A stretch of 64,000 nt of DNA from Adiantum capillus-veneris (GCA_014529385.2 CM043962.1:123308470-123372469), one strand, 5' to 3'; shown: positions 35,033 through 46,940, counted from the stretch's first letter. Notes: generated by a model from the sequence alone, not told the origin. A program made the numbers and translations.

Positions 35033-37050
35033 CCTTGTCTCCAAGGAAAGAAAGAGGAATCGTTGTTCATGTTAAAAGGAATCATTAATGCAAGAAATGA
35101 AGCATACATCTGTGGAAGTGCTAAATCTAGATCTTCATTATTTCAATTCCATTGCAGTTGACACCAATGCTTGATATATCTTAAATCCACTTGAAGAGAT
35201 CCACAACAAGAAAACGCCCATAGAGAGAATTTGCTTACAGATCCAATTGCATAACATAGATCCATCACAATGAGCATCCATACAAAACCACATTGAGAAG
35301 ACAAAAGAACGGTTCTTCAAGAAAAAAACTTGATCTCTTTCAAGGCTATGACTATCATATTCATGAGGCACTTGACTCCAATGTACATTGTTTTATGTTA
35401 TGTCTTCACTGATTTGGTCTGGAAAAAGCTTGTCACATCGAAAGGACCGACTATGGAGTCAGATCCAAAAGACACTCAGAGCCCCTTACTGAAAAGCTAT
35501 CCACAGAAGAAAGACAAAAGCAGGAGAGGAACAGTTGCCGATGTATTTTAACATCGTATCACAATGTACGCCTGTCAACGCCTAGTGGATCTAGAAGACG
35601 ACTTGAAATTGTTGATAGATCTCTACTATTTTTTTTGTCTGTCATATCTTTGTTCTTCCAAATCGAGAGACCGAGGTTTGTTGTTGATTTATAGCAAGGA
35701 AGCAAATGAAGGCTTGGCTGCGTTTTTGTAAGATGAAGGCATCTCGAGTGTAACAACGCATATTGAGTGCCTTCATAGATTTTCAACTAGCATGACAAGA
35801 CTTTTATGTGGCGCAGAAGACCAATTCTACAGCAGCCTTAACAAAATTTAGTCTTTTCCATTATCGAAAACCAGGTTAGATCTACTTTCACAATCTCTTC
35901 TTTGTGGCTTCGTAATTTGGCAGTCCACCAAGCCTCTCTTCGACCACTCCCACGCTAGCATCAAGTGTTTTTGTTACCGTCCACCGTCAATATTGTTAAG
36001 ATTTGTGTTTTCAGCCCTTCATTTCTCTAACATCGGGAGTACATATCAACCCCAGATCTACCCCTTAGCATCCAAAAGAATCTAAACACGCATCAAAACA
36101 ACCTCAAAATTGTCTTGTCTTCAGAAGTCACCGTGGTGACATTCACTATAAGTCTGCTTGAGGTATTGCGTGTATGTACATTCAACTCACACAGTGTAAA
36201 GCACACTCATACTAACAACATTACAACTTTAAGGGGGGCCTTTTTTGAAGGCTTTACTGCAGCATTGTGGTCAGCTATGTTTCACATAGCTATGGAGGCA
36301 ACATAACCTAATGGTACTCTTTTCCTTGCCGACATGCAAGGTGCCTAAAGACATCTAGTTGTGGGCCTTTGCTACCCCTCTTTATGCCCCCTCGAGCATG
36401 AGCGCTAATAACATCAAGCTCATATTCACCTTTGCACAATCAAGAAGAAAACTAGCGTTGTTAAGATCATCTTCTCAATCTTCTTGTGAGATGACGAGAA
36501 ACAAAACTTGCTATTTGCCCTCCTTGAAAGCACAAGCGTGCAACTTGCGAGGGACTTATTTGTCCCAATATAGAGGTGCAAGCGTGTTAGGAGGATTGCT
36601 TACAATGTGTTAGTAAGTTGTTTTCTTTCAGACCATTTCTAGTTAAATAGTGTTTTTCCAACGTTTTCAGCTGCACCTATTCGTTTAGGCTCAGCCTTCG
36701 AGATGGGTCAAAAGCTAGATTTCTAAAGCTGCACCTAAGCCTGGGTTGATTACACTGGATCCAATGAGTACTGCACCTCTTTCATGTCTAGCTCTCAATC
36801 AAACACGTGCGCATGTTTTGTGAGAAGAATTTCAAAACAAACCAGGATAATCATGGAGAAGTTGCTGCCAATGATCAAGGGAGTGAGAGTCCCCTACGAA
36901 GTTATAGATCATTTGGTTTTTTTTACAAAGATCATGCTTGCAATTGCCGAAGCACTCCATATACTTATTGAAGATGAAAAACGAGACAATTTTACTCAAT
37001 TCTTTCTCGAGCATTCATCGTCTTGTTCTGTTGGTTTTGCATTTAGCTAG
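33332..37050 (+). repeat. Three direct copies of repeat R
   Basis: Copies recognisable by CAGCCCACYAAGCCTCT begin at about 33343, 34702 and 35921. Shared blocks include CATCGGGAGT, GTGTCCAAAAGAATC, TTGCATGTATGTACATTC, CACACTCATAC-AACAAC, AGGCCTTTTTTGAA, and GTTAGGAGGACTGCTTA (33990, 36580). The middle copy is truncated and carries (CT)n at 34997-35029. Small frames such as 36784-37050 were not recognised as proteins. Confidence 0.7.
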
Positions 37051-38985
37051 AGTCTGGTAAAACTGTTGTACGAGTCACTTCTCGACAGTTTCTCACACAC
37101 ACGAAACCTTCAACAGGTAGAAATAGCTACAGATGGGCAAGAAAGAGTCTACCTACCTCACAGCGGCCTAAGAAATAGAACCCTATCATTCCTATGACGA
37201 CAAACTTGATCAATTCAACGACCATTTGTCGAAAGGAAACAACAGTTCATACATCTTCACATAGTCTAACCAACAACAGTAGAATTTCCCACCAAGCCAA
37301 GCCAACAAACAAACGAACAAACAACAATTACAAAGACAACGCAAGGCGTCAACAATGCATTGGTGGCTTCACTTCCCTCTCTTTTACTTGCACAGTGCAC
37401 AGTGCACAGAACCCCACCCCTAATTCTGACTAGAAAATCAAAAAAGATCTCAACAAGTTGCATCATACAATCTCAAGCTTAACCCACCAACAGAGGTCCA
37501 CCCACACACCGAGACAACAAGCAGGTGGATGACCAGATTCAAGAAAAGAAACAGATTCTCCCATGAAAGACTCAAGGCAGACGAGCTTCACCAAAATAGC
37601 CTATAAGATAAATGAGCATCCCTCCCGCTCCATCTATACTCATAAAATGCATATGGGCTTCTCCCAAGAATAAGGAAGCACAATCCCTGAAAGCTTGCAT
37701 CTCATGCAATGAGCACATGAAATGGATCCGAACAGCCAGCCAGATTTGTGCAGGAGCATGGAGTGGTGCATTGTACACCTTCTAAGGCAGCAGGCTTGCT
37801 GTCCCTAGCAGTTGGAATCCAGCTCCTGCAATCGCAGGCAGCCATTGGATCCCTCCCGTCGTGCTCATACTGGCAGAAAAATCAAAACACGAAAGCTTCC
37901 ATACAAAACTCTGCATAGAACCACTTAGGACTTACATGAAATGAAACCCCAAGCAAAACTCTGCATGGAAACACTACTGACCACCAGCAGAAAGAAACTC
38001 GAGACATGAACACATGACACATATAAGAAAGAAGTTGACGACGAGCCTGTTGGTAGCCAGTGTCAATTTCCTACCATGAACCAGAACATTTATATACAAA
38101 TGGAACCAAAGAGTAAAGACAAACTTTACACAAAGAAATAACATTCCAAAATCTGTTAATTTGCTTGCAGATGGCTTTGACCTCTCCACGCTGCTCTCTG
38201 TCTGTTGTTCTCGTCTGTCCGCCCTTGCCAACACTCTTCGCCTAACTGCTTGTCGATTTTGCTCATCACATCTTGCTTTATCTATTGAGGCCGCCTCCAC
38301 TTGCTCTGACAACCGACTCCTCTATCTCATCCTCAGCGTGCTGCTCACTGGCCTTATTTTCCTTGTGGTCATTGGCGCCCCCCCCTTGTATGCAGCACGT
38401 CCCTTTACTTTTAATAACGTAGCTCACCTAAGGTGGTGGCTCATTGTATGGGCCTCGATTGGGAAAACCTCCTTAGGCTTCTCAAGTAACAAGGTTGAAG
38501 GAACGATACAACCAAGAGAACGACCAGACTAAGCCGCTTTTGCAAAAAAATTCCATAATTCATGCAAACAATACCCCCACAATTCCAAAATATCCTCCTT
38601 TAGAATCAACTCCAATTATATTGCCAAAAAACAATCCTTGTATTTAGAGCCGAGTCCCTATACCCACTGAAGTATTAAGAAAATTTAGTTGAGAGAGAGT
38701 TTGCACCATTGGTCACTCGAATCATAGGCATGCATCCAAAAATGGCATACCCCTTCAAAAACTAACTTTGGCTCTGGCGCATACTGATTATATTTACAAA
38801 GTCCTCATACATTCCAAACCTGCAAAAAAGACCATCACACATCCAAAACTTCTTTGTCCGAAGCATCCATGTGAGTCGCCCAAAGCTGACAAACACTCTG
38901 GTGTTCAAGCTATTCCCAAATGGGAAGCATGATATACTTGATGACCCAATTAAGCAATCTGCAGCTTCCAAGCTTTAATAACTTT
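37051..38985. other. Unassigned; includes 3' flank of the GTPase gene
   Basis: No convincing protein. On the minus strand 37974-38312 has an open frame with charged composition but no ATG start, and a competing frame over the same bases is also plausible; I leave it uncalled. The part nearest 38985 is the 3' untranslated region or flank of the gene upstream. Confidence 0.4.
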
Positions 38986-40109
38986 TTAAGTGCATTGAAT
39001 TTGATTCTGAGCATCCTCAGGAAGTACATCCAGAGCAAAGTTGCCCAATCGCCCTACTCTAAATAGATTAAGGAGTTTTTTGCCAACAAACTCCCAGCCT
39101 TTATCACCTAGCTCTATGGAAATCTTCAAAGCTCTCCGCAACTCATGCATTTGTATATCTACAAGAGCCTCCATATCCTTCTCGTCTTCAAGATCGCCAT
39201 CAAAATTTGACAATGTGTTTAAGAGAGCTTCACGTACCAGTAGCACAACGTGATCCTGAAGGTTTAGACACAAGTTAAAAAATAACCTTTCTGTATTTTG
39301 GAACAAGTGAGAGAGGCTTTTTTTTTTTTTTGTTGGGGGGGGGGGGGAGAGAGAGAGTGAGGAAGAAGAAGAGAAGATTTAAAAATCCCAAGAGATTTCA
39401 AAGGTCTATCCGACGAGTCTAGAACTCAAGACCTGATACTCAAGAGGGAACACGCACGCACGACACACACACAAACAAACAGGTGTAAGAGCTGTATTCC
39501 TCTGCAACGTATAAATAAAGAACTGCACCTTATTGTGATCAGAGACTCTCTCTGGCTTTGGGTTATTTGCCCTTTTCTCTGCAAGGTATGCTTGCTTTTT
39601 AAGCTCCAACAGTGTTTTGGGTTTCGCTTTCTCCACCTGCTCTTTCTTCTCTTTCTCTTCTCTTTCTCTGGCTCGTGCTGCTTCTATGCTTTTCTGCCAC
39701 TTGAAAGGTGCTTTGCGGCTGTTTAAAAATGCCAGCAGATAACGGCCAAGTCTCTCTTCCCCAACCACTGAATCCTTAATCGCCCCTAAAATGACAAAAA
39801 AGTCAACACCTTTGCTCTCCATTACTATTAGAGCACTCACATAGGCCATGCAAAAGAGTACCTGTTAAAGCCAGTTTTAGGCCCATATCCAGGTCACGTA
39901 TATTAGGAACCAACACCCCCGGTGTATCAAGCACAAAAATGCTAGGTTTGCTGTGAATCTACCAAACAAATCTTCGATAAGCATGTCAACTGCTTCAAAG
40001 AAGTGGCAATAAATACAAATTAGGAATTTTCAGCATACCTTAAATCCTTGCAAGTTTAATGTGACACCAGGTAACGATCCTACAGCTGCCTTCTTCAATT
40101 TTTCATATT
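38986..40109 (-). CDS. MTG1/YlqF-type GTPase (DAR GTPase 2-like), 3' exons
   Basis: Four exons on the minus strand with consensus GT-AG borders: 40109-40039, 39958-39862, 39785-39529 and 39255-38986 (stop). Exon 1 has the G2 region GSLPGVTLNLQGFK. Exon 2 has G3, IFVLDTPGVLVPN, then GLKLALT. Exon 3 has AIKDSVVGEERLGRYLLAFL and a Lys/Glu-rich insert of about 45 residues (REREEKEKKEQVEKAK). Exon 4 has LLNTLSNFDGDLEDEKDMEA and KKLLNLFRVGRLGNFALDVL. Phases agree across all three introns. The family is circularly permuted (G4-G5-G1-G2-G3) and acts in organellar, mostly mitochondrial, ribosome assembly. Exons for G4, G5 and G1 and any transit peptide should lie above 40109. They are not visible before the transposon nest begins near 40400. 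It may be a gene with a huge intron or a truncated pseudogene. Confidence 0.82.
39311..39360. repeat. Poly(T)-poly(G) tract in GTPase intron 3
   Basis: A run of T, then about 14 G, then GAGA repeats, inside the intron between the last two exons. Confidence 0.9.
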
Positions 40110-40412
40110 CTGAATCAAAAAGAACACATCATATCTGGCTCAAATAAAATATCATGCTTCGTTTATCAGACTAGCAAAAAACCGGCAAAGTGGAAAGCTA
40201 CTCCTCACAGAGAGCTATGATACAGAACAACACAGGATCAAAGTTGACAAAAACAAGTAGTGGAAACATCAACTCCTTCCACCAAGTAAGGTGATCGTTA
40301 TAGTCAGATGAAACTAAAAATTTCAGTTAAGAGAAAAGATGGTGTGCTAACGGAAAGTGACAATTGGCACCCTCCCCCAAGAATCTTATGACCTTTACAC
40401 ACTCCAACCTAC

Positions 40413-40600
40413 ATGATTTTTGTCGTGCTGTCCCTAAAAGGTCCTCGTGTTTCATCAAATATAAATGGTAGGAATCAAGAAGAGTTAGAGTTGTCTAATT
40501 TTCTAAAAGGATTCCAAGATGTGTTCATCGATGATATCCCTATGGACTTACCTCCAAAACGAGGGCATGATGACCATCGAATTGAGCTTCTAAGGGGAGA
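40413..40600 (+). pseudogene. Gypsy RT N-terminal fragment joined to a polypurine tract
   Basis: FLKGFQDVFIDDIPMDLPPK then RGHDDHRIELL is the start of a gypsy RT (usual form DVFPxELPxGLPPxRxxxHxIxL). It stops within the conserved block and meets CTAAGGGGAGA (40590-40600), a polypurine tract directly before an LTR start. The interior from RT to the 3' end has been deleted. The left edge meets GTPase intron sequence near 40400. Confidence 0.7.
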
Positions 40601-41173
40601 TGTAACAAACTGCTGACGTGTCCAAGCCCTGAAGAAGGGAGCCAACTTGCAGATGTCGGTCGAGGGGCCTCAACCCTAAGAAGAACAAGTAACACAAGAA
40701 GAAGTCCTACCAACTTATGGGGACCCCGTTCGATGGGGCCCCAAGTGAAAGGATTAAAATAAAGCAGGACCTGCACACACACACACACACACACAAAAAC
40801 TGATGACGTGGTAAAATTCCGAAAATTGCGCTGACATGATAACGTAGCAAGTTGTACGGATTTCCACGTTTTGCGCTGGCTGATGACGTGGCAGGCTGTA
40901 CAGATTTCCGTTATTTACGCTGGCAGCTTTTTGGCTTTGCTTTTGAGCCCGATGCTTTTAAGTTTGAAGGCTTTTTATTGTAAACTGCTTTTAGGCCAAG
41001 GGCCTTTAAATATGAGGTTAGGGCTCATTCTCTGGCATGCTTCTTGGAGAAGGTGCAGAGTCTGGAGTACCGGCTTGTACTGTGTTGATGCAATATAAAG
41101 AAATGCCGAAAGGGGCGCCAAGGTTTGGGGCCAATACTCTCTGGGATGGAATTCCGCCAACTCCGTGTTGCGT

Positions 41174-41255
<82 letters not shown>

Positions 41256-41448
41256 CAGTTGTTATTAAAGTGCTAAAAGTCTAATCAGTCTATTCTTTTC
41301 TATTGGCACGTGGTGCCCGTCTTGTGACAGCACTCTCTCACTAAAGGAACGGCAGGCTCTCCCTTCCGTAAGTAAAAGAAACCCTTGAGCACAGTTCGGA
41401 GCACTCATCTTGAGCAAAGTTCAACATTCACTTCCGTTGCACCTTACA
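40601..41448 (+). repeat. Gypsy LTR (F), 3' LTR of a deleted element
   Basis: It begins TGTAAC after a polypurine tract. It contains an AC tract (40772-40794), a poly(A)-signal region with CAATATAAAGAAATGCCG then the GGGGCGCC core (41090-41133), and (CT)n at 41178-41252. Two ends are possible: GTGACA at 41329, by analogy with the LTR at 56303-56851, or CCTTACA at 41448. In favour of the second, the following TTATC restores a zinc-knuckle codon pattern in the downstream gag. The segment 41330-41448 is repeated at 56101-56220. Confidence 0.6.
41178..41252. repeat. (CT)n microsatellite in LTR F
   Basis: About 75 bp of uninterrupted CT, placed after the GGGGCGCC core of the LTR. Confidence 0.97.
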
Positions 41449-42080
41449 TTATCATTGTCACGTCAAGGATCACATAAAAAGAACATGTCCTAAGATGACT
41501 CTAACGAATCTAAAGAACCCACAGAACCCACATCCTCTATTAATGCCATAAATGAGAACACTAAGTTTCTCATTATCCTCCCATTGATGAGTCTCTCATT
41601 AAGTGTTACGGTCATGTGAAGGGTCAACATTTTGTCATATTGTTTGCTCCAGGCAGTATGCATGATGTGATTAGTGACTCTCTTGTCGAAAGAGCCCGCT
41701 TGGAGGTTAGCAAGACATCTCCTTTCAAGGTGTCGGGCTTCGCTCCCGGTATGCTCTCTCATTACACAACAGTGCCTTGATGTGTTGTTCATTGTTCAAC
41801 AAGCGTCCTTCCGCAGAAAATTTGTAGTCTCCCCTCTTTCAGGATGTGATATGCTTTTAGGCATTCGATGGTTTCGTGAGCATAACCCTCTCATTGATTG
41901 GGCGGAAAAAACTTTCACCTTCAATGCTAGAAGTGACTCTCCCATTGTCATTCGTGGGAAGGAAGTTGTTCATTCTTCATCTCTCATTTCTAATGTGCAG
42001 GCGAAGATTGAAAAGAATCAAGAGAAGGAGACTCTCTCAGTCTCTTCTCCAAAGCACGACACACATGATTTGCATGATAC
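41449..42080 (+). pseudogene. Gypsy gag zinc knuckle and protease remnant (element L)
   Basis: YHCHVKDHIKRTCPK (from 41450) is a zinc knuckle that has lost its first Cys at the LTR junction. About 100 bp later a protease follows: a DVISDSLVERARLEVSK block, then VSPLSGCDMLLGIRWFREHN and LIDWAEKTFTF, the typical gypsy second half (DVLLGMDWLxxH). One frame break lies near 41770. The copia element at 42081 interrupts what follows. The catalytic DTGA is not visible. Confidence 0.72.
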
Positions 42081-42355
42081 TGTTGGATTAAAGGCCTAAA
42101 TAACCCCTTTTTGTACATTTTTATGCTTTGTCCAAGTCCATATTGAACCTGGACACATTTTTTAAAGTCACTTATAATAAAAGTGGGAAAACCCAAAACT
42201 CACTTATTAAGTTTTCCCCAAAAACGTGAGCTCCCTCTCTCCCTACTTCGATCCCTAGCGCTTCCTCTCTGCTGCACTCCGCCTCCTGCTTCTTGCCCCA
42301 ATCCTGCACTACATCGCGACGCGCACCTACCGATACCTTCTGCTTCGCGCTTTCA
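42081..42355 (+). repeat. 5' LTR of the copia element
   Basis: 275 bp, TGTTGGATTAAAGG to CGCTTTCA. It carries GTGAGCTCCCTCTCTCCC where the 3' LTR has a long CT tract. Confidence 0.97.
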
Positions 42356-42792
42356 ACTGGTATCAGAGCCCTAGGGTTTCAAAACAACCCTGCGCAGTCT
42401 ACTGGACAGCGAATTAAAATTGCTCTCCCGCGATCATTTCGATTTCATCGCGAAGCCCCTTGCTTCCGGAGTCGAAAAGGTCACCAAAACTGCCAAAACA
42501 GGTTGTTTTTAGGTCAAAACAGGTGATTTACAGGTTATAACAAGTCAAAACAGCAATACGCAAGTGTACCAAAGTTGTGGGATCACATGTATTGATGTTT
42601 GTCACGACAAACTCAGTGAAAAGCTGAGTACAAGCGCTTGAAATTACACTTTTCAGCTGAAATTTCAGATTTGGACAGTTTCATGTAAAGAAATTGTGGT
42701 CTATCGTATGCAAAGTCTTGTGGTTGCTCCTATTTGCTGAAATTTTCAGCCTATTACATCTCTCTTGTATACACACCTGTGGTTGAATTAAA

Positions 42793-43800
42793 ATGTCTTC
42801 TTCCTCTTCCACATCTGACACTAAAAATTTGATGGAAATCAAACGGTTCGATGGTCAAGGCTTCAACCTGAACGCATGCAAGGTATCCTTTTCTTAAAGG
42901 ATTGTGAAGATGCATTGGAAGAGAATAAGACACCAGGTTTGTCTCACGAAGAGTGGGTCAGGTTGAATAAGAAGGCTATGGCCTACATCAAAATGGCTAT
43001 CAATGATGACATTTTGACAGACATCACGCGTTTGGACTCTGCTTATGCAATATGGCAAAAGCTAAAGTCCAATTATGAAAACACGACGCCTGTGAACTAG
43101 GTGCATTTGATGCGAAAGTTGGTGAATATGTAGCTTGGTGACTCGAAGTCAGCTTCTGAGCATTTGAGTGCTTTTACAGGTGTATTGAGTCAGTTGCAGG
43201 ACAGTGAGCTTCAGCAATTCGATGATAAGCTGAAAGCTATTTTCTTGCTTATGACATTGCCAGATACTTGGGAAACCTTGGTTGTCTCCTTAAGCAACAG
43301 TCCCACCTCACGTATGACAGTATGAGAGGGTCTATTCTCAAATGAAGAGATTAGACGCAAGTCTAGTGGGGAAGGTGGCAGTTCTACCTACAATATAAGA
43401 GGTAGAAATCAAAAGCCTGATACAGGTAATAGGACTCAAAATAGAAGTAAGAGCAAAACAAAGGATAAGGATGTCACTTGTTATCAATGTGGCAGATAGG
43501 GTCACAAGAAACCCGATTGCAGGTATTTCAAGAAAGAGCAAGAAAGGAAGAAGGAAACACAAGATAAGAAGAAGAAAGATGAGAAGAAAGGGGAAAAATC
43601 AGCAGGTGATTCCTCCAGGGATGCTGAGAATGCAAATGTATCCTCTAGTGTGTTCATTGAGGAGTTGTCAGACGTTGAGGAAATCTTGGTTGTGACTTCA
43701 TGCCCCTCAGATTTGGTGATAGCTAATGCAGAAGACATGCTTATCTTGAAGAAAGATGTCATTGATGCATTGTTCGGTGCTAATGATGGCCTATCCCAGT
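42793..43800 (+). pseudogene. Copia gag remnant
   Basis: The start is the ATG at 42793 (MSSSSSTSDTKNLMEIKRFD). The frame shifts near 42880 into WVRLNKKAMAYIKMAINDD and AYAIWQKLKSNYENT, then a UBN2-like FDDKLKAIFLLMTLPDTWET block with stops. The zinc knuckle is CYQCGR-GHKKPDC, with a stop codon inside at about 43498. A Lys-rich tail and an acidic segment follow. About four disruptions. Confidence 0.82.
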
Positions 43801-44150
43801 CATGAATAGTGTATTATTGTGCTTCATTTCATGTGACTCCATCTTTAAAGTGTTTTGCTGCATATGCTGCAAGCAATTATGGCAAGGTGTAGGTGATAAT
43901 TTTGCTTGCAATATTGAGGGAATGGGTACTATGCATTTGGCTCTTAACAATGGTCAAAAGCTTGTGTTGAATGATGTCAGGTTTGTACCAGGCATTAAGA
44001 AAAGTTTGCTATCTGTTGGCCAATTAGATGCACATGGTTATACTACCATCTTTGCTGGGGGTTCATGGAAGTTGCTTAAGAGCTCTATGCTTGTTGCAAA
44101 ATGGTCTAAAAGAGGTACATTGTACTATCTTTGATACAAAGCTTTGCTAG
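43801..44150 (+). pseudogene. Copia protease remnant, active site lost
   Basis: IVYYCASFHVTPSLKCFAAY stands where copia proteases have WIVDSGASFHVTP, so the catalytic Asp and Ser-Gly are replaced and a TGA lies three codons before. The rest, GMGTMHLALNNGQKLVLNDV then FVPGIKKSLLSVGQLDAHGY, is well kept. Confidence 0.82.
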
Positions 44151-45188
44151 GCAAGTTTCTTGTTGTTGCTGAAGTTGCTTCACACACGGAATTGTGGCAT
44201 AAGAGACTTGGCCATATGAGCCAAAAGGGTATTAATGTGCTTTCCTCTCTTAAGAGGGTTGATGTAAAAGGCAAAAACTTGGATTTTTGTAACGATTGTC
44301 TTTATGGAAAGCAAAAGAAATCTTCTTATTACTCTGGTGTCTCTCACAAAGCTAATCCTCTTGATCTTATTCACTCCGATGTATGCACTATGCCTGTTAA
44401 GTCTTTTGGTGGTGCATTGTATTTTGTTAAATTCATTAATGACTATATTAGGAAAGGATGGGTACATTTGTTGAAAAGTAAGAGTGAGACTTTTAATGCT
44501 TTTAAGAAGGTTCATGCTATTGTCACTACGCAAAAGAGTACTAAGCTTAAATGTCTTAGATCTGATAACGGAAGAGAGTATGTATCTGCTAAATATCAGC
44601 GTTTTTGTGATGAAAATGGGAGTCAAAGAGAGTTGACAACCCCTTATAATCCGTCTTCTAATGGTGTGGCTAAGAGGTAAAATCGTACTTTATGCGAGAG
44701 AGCGCGTTGCATGTTGTCCACCGCTAGCTAATCTTTCCCAAGAGTTTTGGGGGGAGGCATTGAAAACTGCAGTTCATATTTGCAATCGCTCTCCTAATAA
44801 TACGTTGAAAAATGACATTCCAGAGGAGGTTTGATCTGGCAAACCTGCCTCTTATGATCATTTGAGAGTATTTGGCTGCGAAGCTTTTGTTCATGTACGG
44901 AATGACTTGAGAACAAAGCTTGATATGAAGTCCATTAAAGGAGTCTTCCTAGGTTATGGGGAAGAAAGTGAAATGGGCTATAGAGCGTGGTTACCACAGT
45001 TTAGAAAGGTAATACGTAGCCAAGATGTAGTGTTCAATGAGGCAAAATTGCTTAAGAATGCTACAAAATCTGATGCTGACAAAAAAACAGTCAGATTTCA
45101 ACCTTCCGTGCCACCCATTGATGTTGAAAAAGAGCCTCATGATGCACTACCGCAAGCTGAAATTGATAATCATCCGGTTAACCTTTAG
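44144..45188 (+). pseudogene. Copia integrase remnant
   Basis: GAG-pre-integrase LWHKRLGHMSQKGINVL with the C-C pair CNDCLYGK (44190-44310), then the core with LDLIHSDVCTMPVKSFGG (first Asp) and LRSDNGREYVS (second Asp). The third catalytic residue is changed: NGVAKR followed by a stop, where the family has NGVAERxNRT. The frame resumes at 44862 with MRVFGCEAFVHVRNDL and GYRAWLPQFRKVIRS. The enzyme would be dead even if the frames were joined. Confidence 0.85.
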
Positions 45189-45345
45189 CCAGAAGAGGTA
45201 GGACATGATTTTGATGCTCCTAATGAGGATGGACAGCCACCTAAAAATGATTTTCAGCAGCATGATAGAGCTGAAAATGAGTTGCCTTAAGATGTAGAAC
45301 TGTTGCCTGAGAATTGTAGATCATTGGGTACGCAGGTCAACTCGT

Positions 45346-46092
45346 TTGAGAAGGAAACCGCAGAGATTTAACCCCTCTTTGGATCATGTAATGTTGACAG
45401 ATGAGGGTGAACCTCTTACATATAAAGAGGCCAAATCATGTGAGTCAAGCAGTAAGTGGGAGCTTGCGATGCAAGAGGAAATGAAATCCTTGTATGCAAA
45501 TGATACTTGGGATCTTGTGCCATTGCCTAAAGGGAGAAAGGCTCTTCCTAACAAATGGGTATACAAGATTAAGATAGTGGATGAAAAACCCAAGTACAAG
45601 GCAAGATTGGTTGCAAAAGGATATGCACAGAAAGAAGGAATTGATTTTCAAGAAATCTTTTCTCTTGTTGTAAAGCTTACAACTTTACGTGTCCTTTTTG
45701 CTCTCGTTGCGGTGCTTGATTTTGAATTGAATCAAATGGATGTAAAGACAACGTTTTTGCATGGTGACATTGAAGAGGACATATACATGAAACAACCTGA
45801 AGGTTTTGTAGTTGCTACACGTGAGGAACTTGTATGCAAACTGAAAAGGGCTCTGTATGGTTTGAGACAATCATCACGACAGTGGTATAAGAAGTTAGAC
45901 ACTTTTATGCTGTCTCAAGGCTTTAAACGCAATCATGCAGATCATTGTTTGTATACGAAAAGGGATGAAGATGGTAGTCCCATCATACTTGTTCTCTATG
46001 TTGATGACATGCTGCTAGTCGAGAAACATAAGACCGGTCTTGATGCTCTGAAACGTAAGCTATTCAGCATTTGCTATGAAGGATTTGGGTGA
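45346..46092 (+). pseudogene. Copia reverse transcriptase
   Basis: A 248-codon frame, the best preserved part of this element. It has WELAMQEEMKSLYANDTWDL, NKWVYKIK, KARLVAKGYAQKEGIDFQE, LNQMDVKTTFLHGDIEEDI and the catalytic LYVDDMLL. A shift at about 46080 leads into the RNase H. Confidence 0.9.
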
Positions 46093-46169
46093 TGCAGAGC
46101 ATATTCTCGGCATGCGTATTAAAAGAGATAGAAAGCTGAAATTGTTGTTTTTATCTCAAGAAAGGTACA

Positions 46170-46940
46170 TTGCAAAAGTACTTAACAAATTTAATATGGC
46201 TGATGCTAAGTCTTGGGGTACTTTTACCTCCATACACTAAGCTTAGCAAAGTAGATTGCCCAAAGGATGAGGTGGCATTGAAACCAATGAAGGGAATCTC
46301 TTATGCATCACCTTGTGGTTCTCTTATGTATGCTATGGTTGCCACTCGTCCCAGCATTGCTTATGCAGTGGGAGTTGTTAGTCGATACATGTCGAATCCT
46401 GGCAAAGTGCATTGGGAAGCTATCAAATGCATTCTGAGATATTTGAAAGGTACACAATCAAAGTGTATCTGTTATGGCAAAAGTGACTTAAAGTTGCAGG
46501 GATATTGTGATGCAGACATGGCAGGTGGCATGGATGCCAAGAAATCTACCAGTGGATATGTATTTGCCATTGCTAGTGGTGCAGTCTCTTGGTGGTCTAG
46601 GTTACTGAAAGTTGTGGCATTGAGTGCGCTACTGAGGCTGAATATATTTCAGCCACAGAGGCTTCAAAAGAGACTATTTGGTTGGGTAGACTTGCAAAAG
46701 AACTTGGCATGCCTGCTCATACACCCGTGTTGGGTGTGATAACCAGAGTGCTGTCTATTTAGTCAAAAATTCAATGTTTCATGCACGTACCAAACACATA
46801 GATGTGCGGTACCACTTCATACGACAGGTATTGGAGGATGGTCTAGTCACCTTGACTAAAATCCACACACAAGATAACCCTGCAGATGTTCTCACCAAGA
46901 GTCTTGCTAAGGCTCAACATGAGCATTGCATACAGCTGGT
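46170..46940 (+). pseudogene. Copia RNase H remnant
   Basis: PSIAYAVGVVSRYMSNPG, ILRYLKGTQSK, GYCDADMAGGMDAKKSTSGY and WWSRLLKVVALS come in order. Then a shift leads to ATEAEYIS-, VKNSMFHARTKHIDVRYHF- and NPADVLTKSL-like phrases in other frames up to 46930. Asp residues of the first half remain. Confidence 0.82.

Noticed and set aside
36784-37050. 88-codon plus-strand frame with an IMEKLLPMIKGVRVPYEV start
   Set aside because: It lies in repeat R and other R copies have stops in the same frame, so I treat it as chance.
37974-38312. 112-codon minus-strand frame near the GTPase gene
   Set aside because: No ATG start, an overlapping frame looks equally protein-like, and no domain is recognisable; probably 3' flank.
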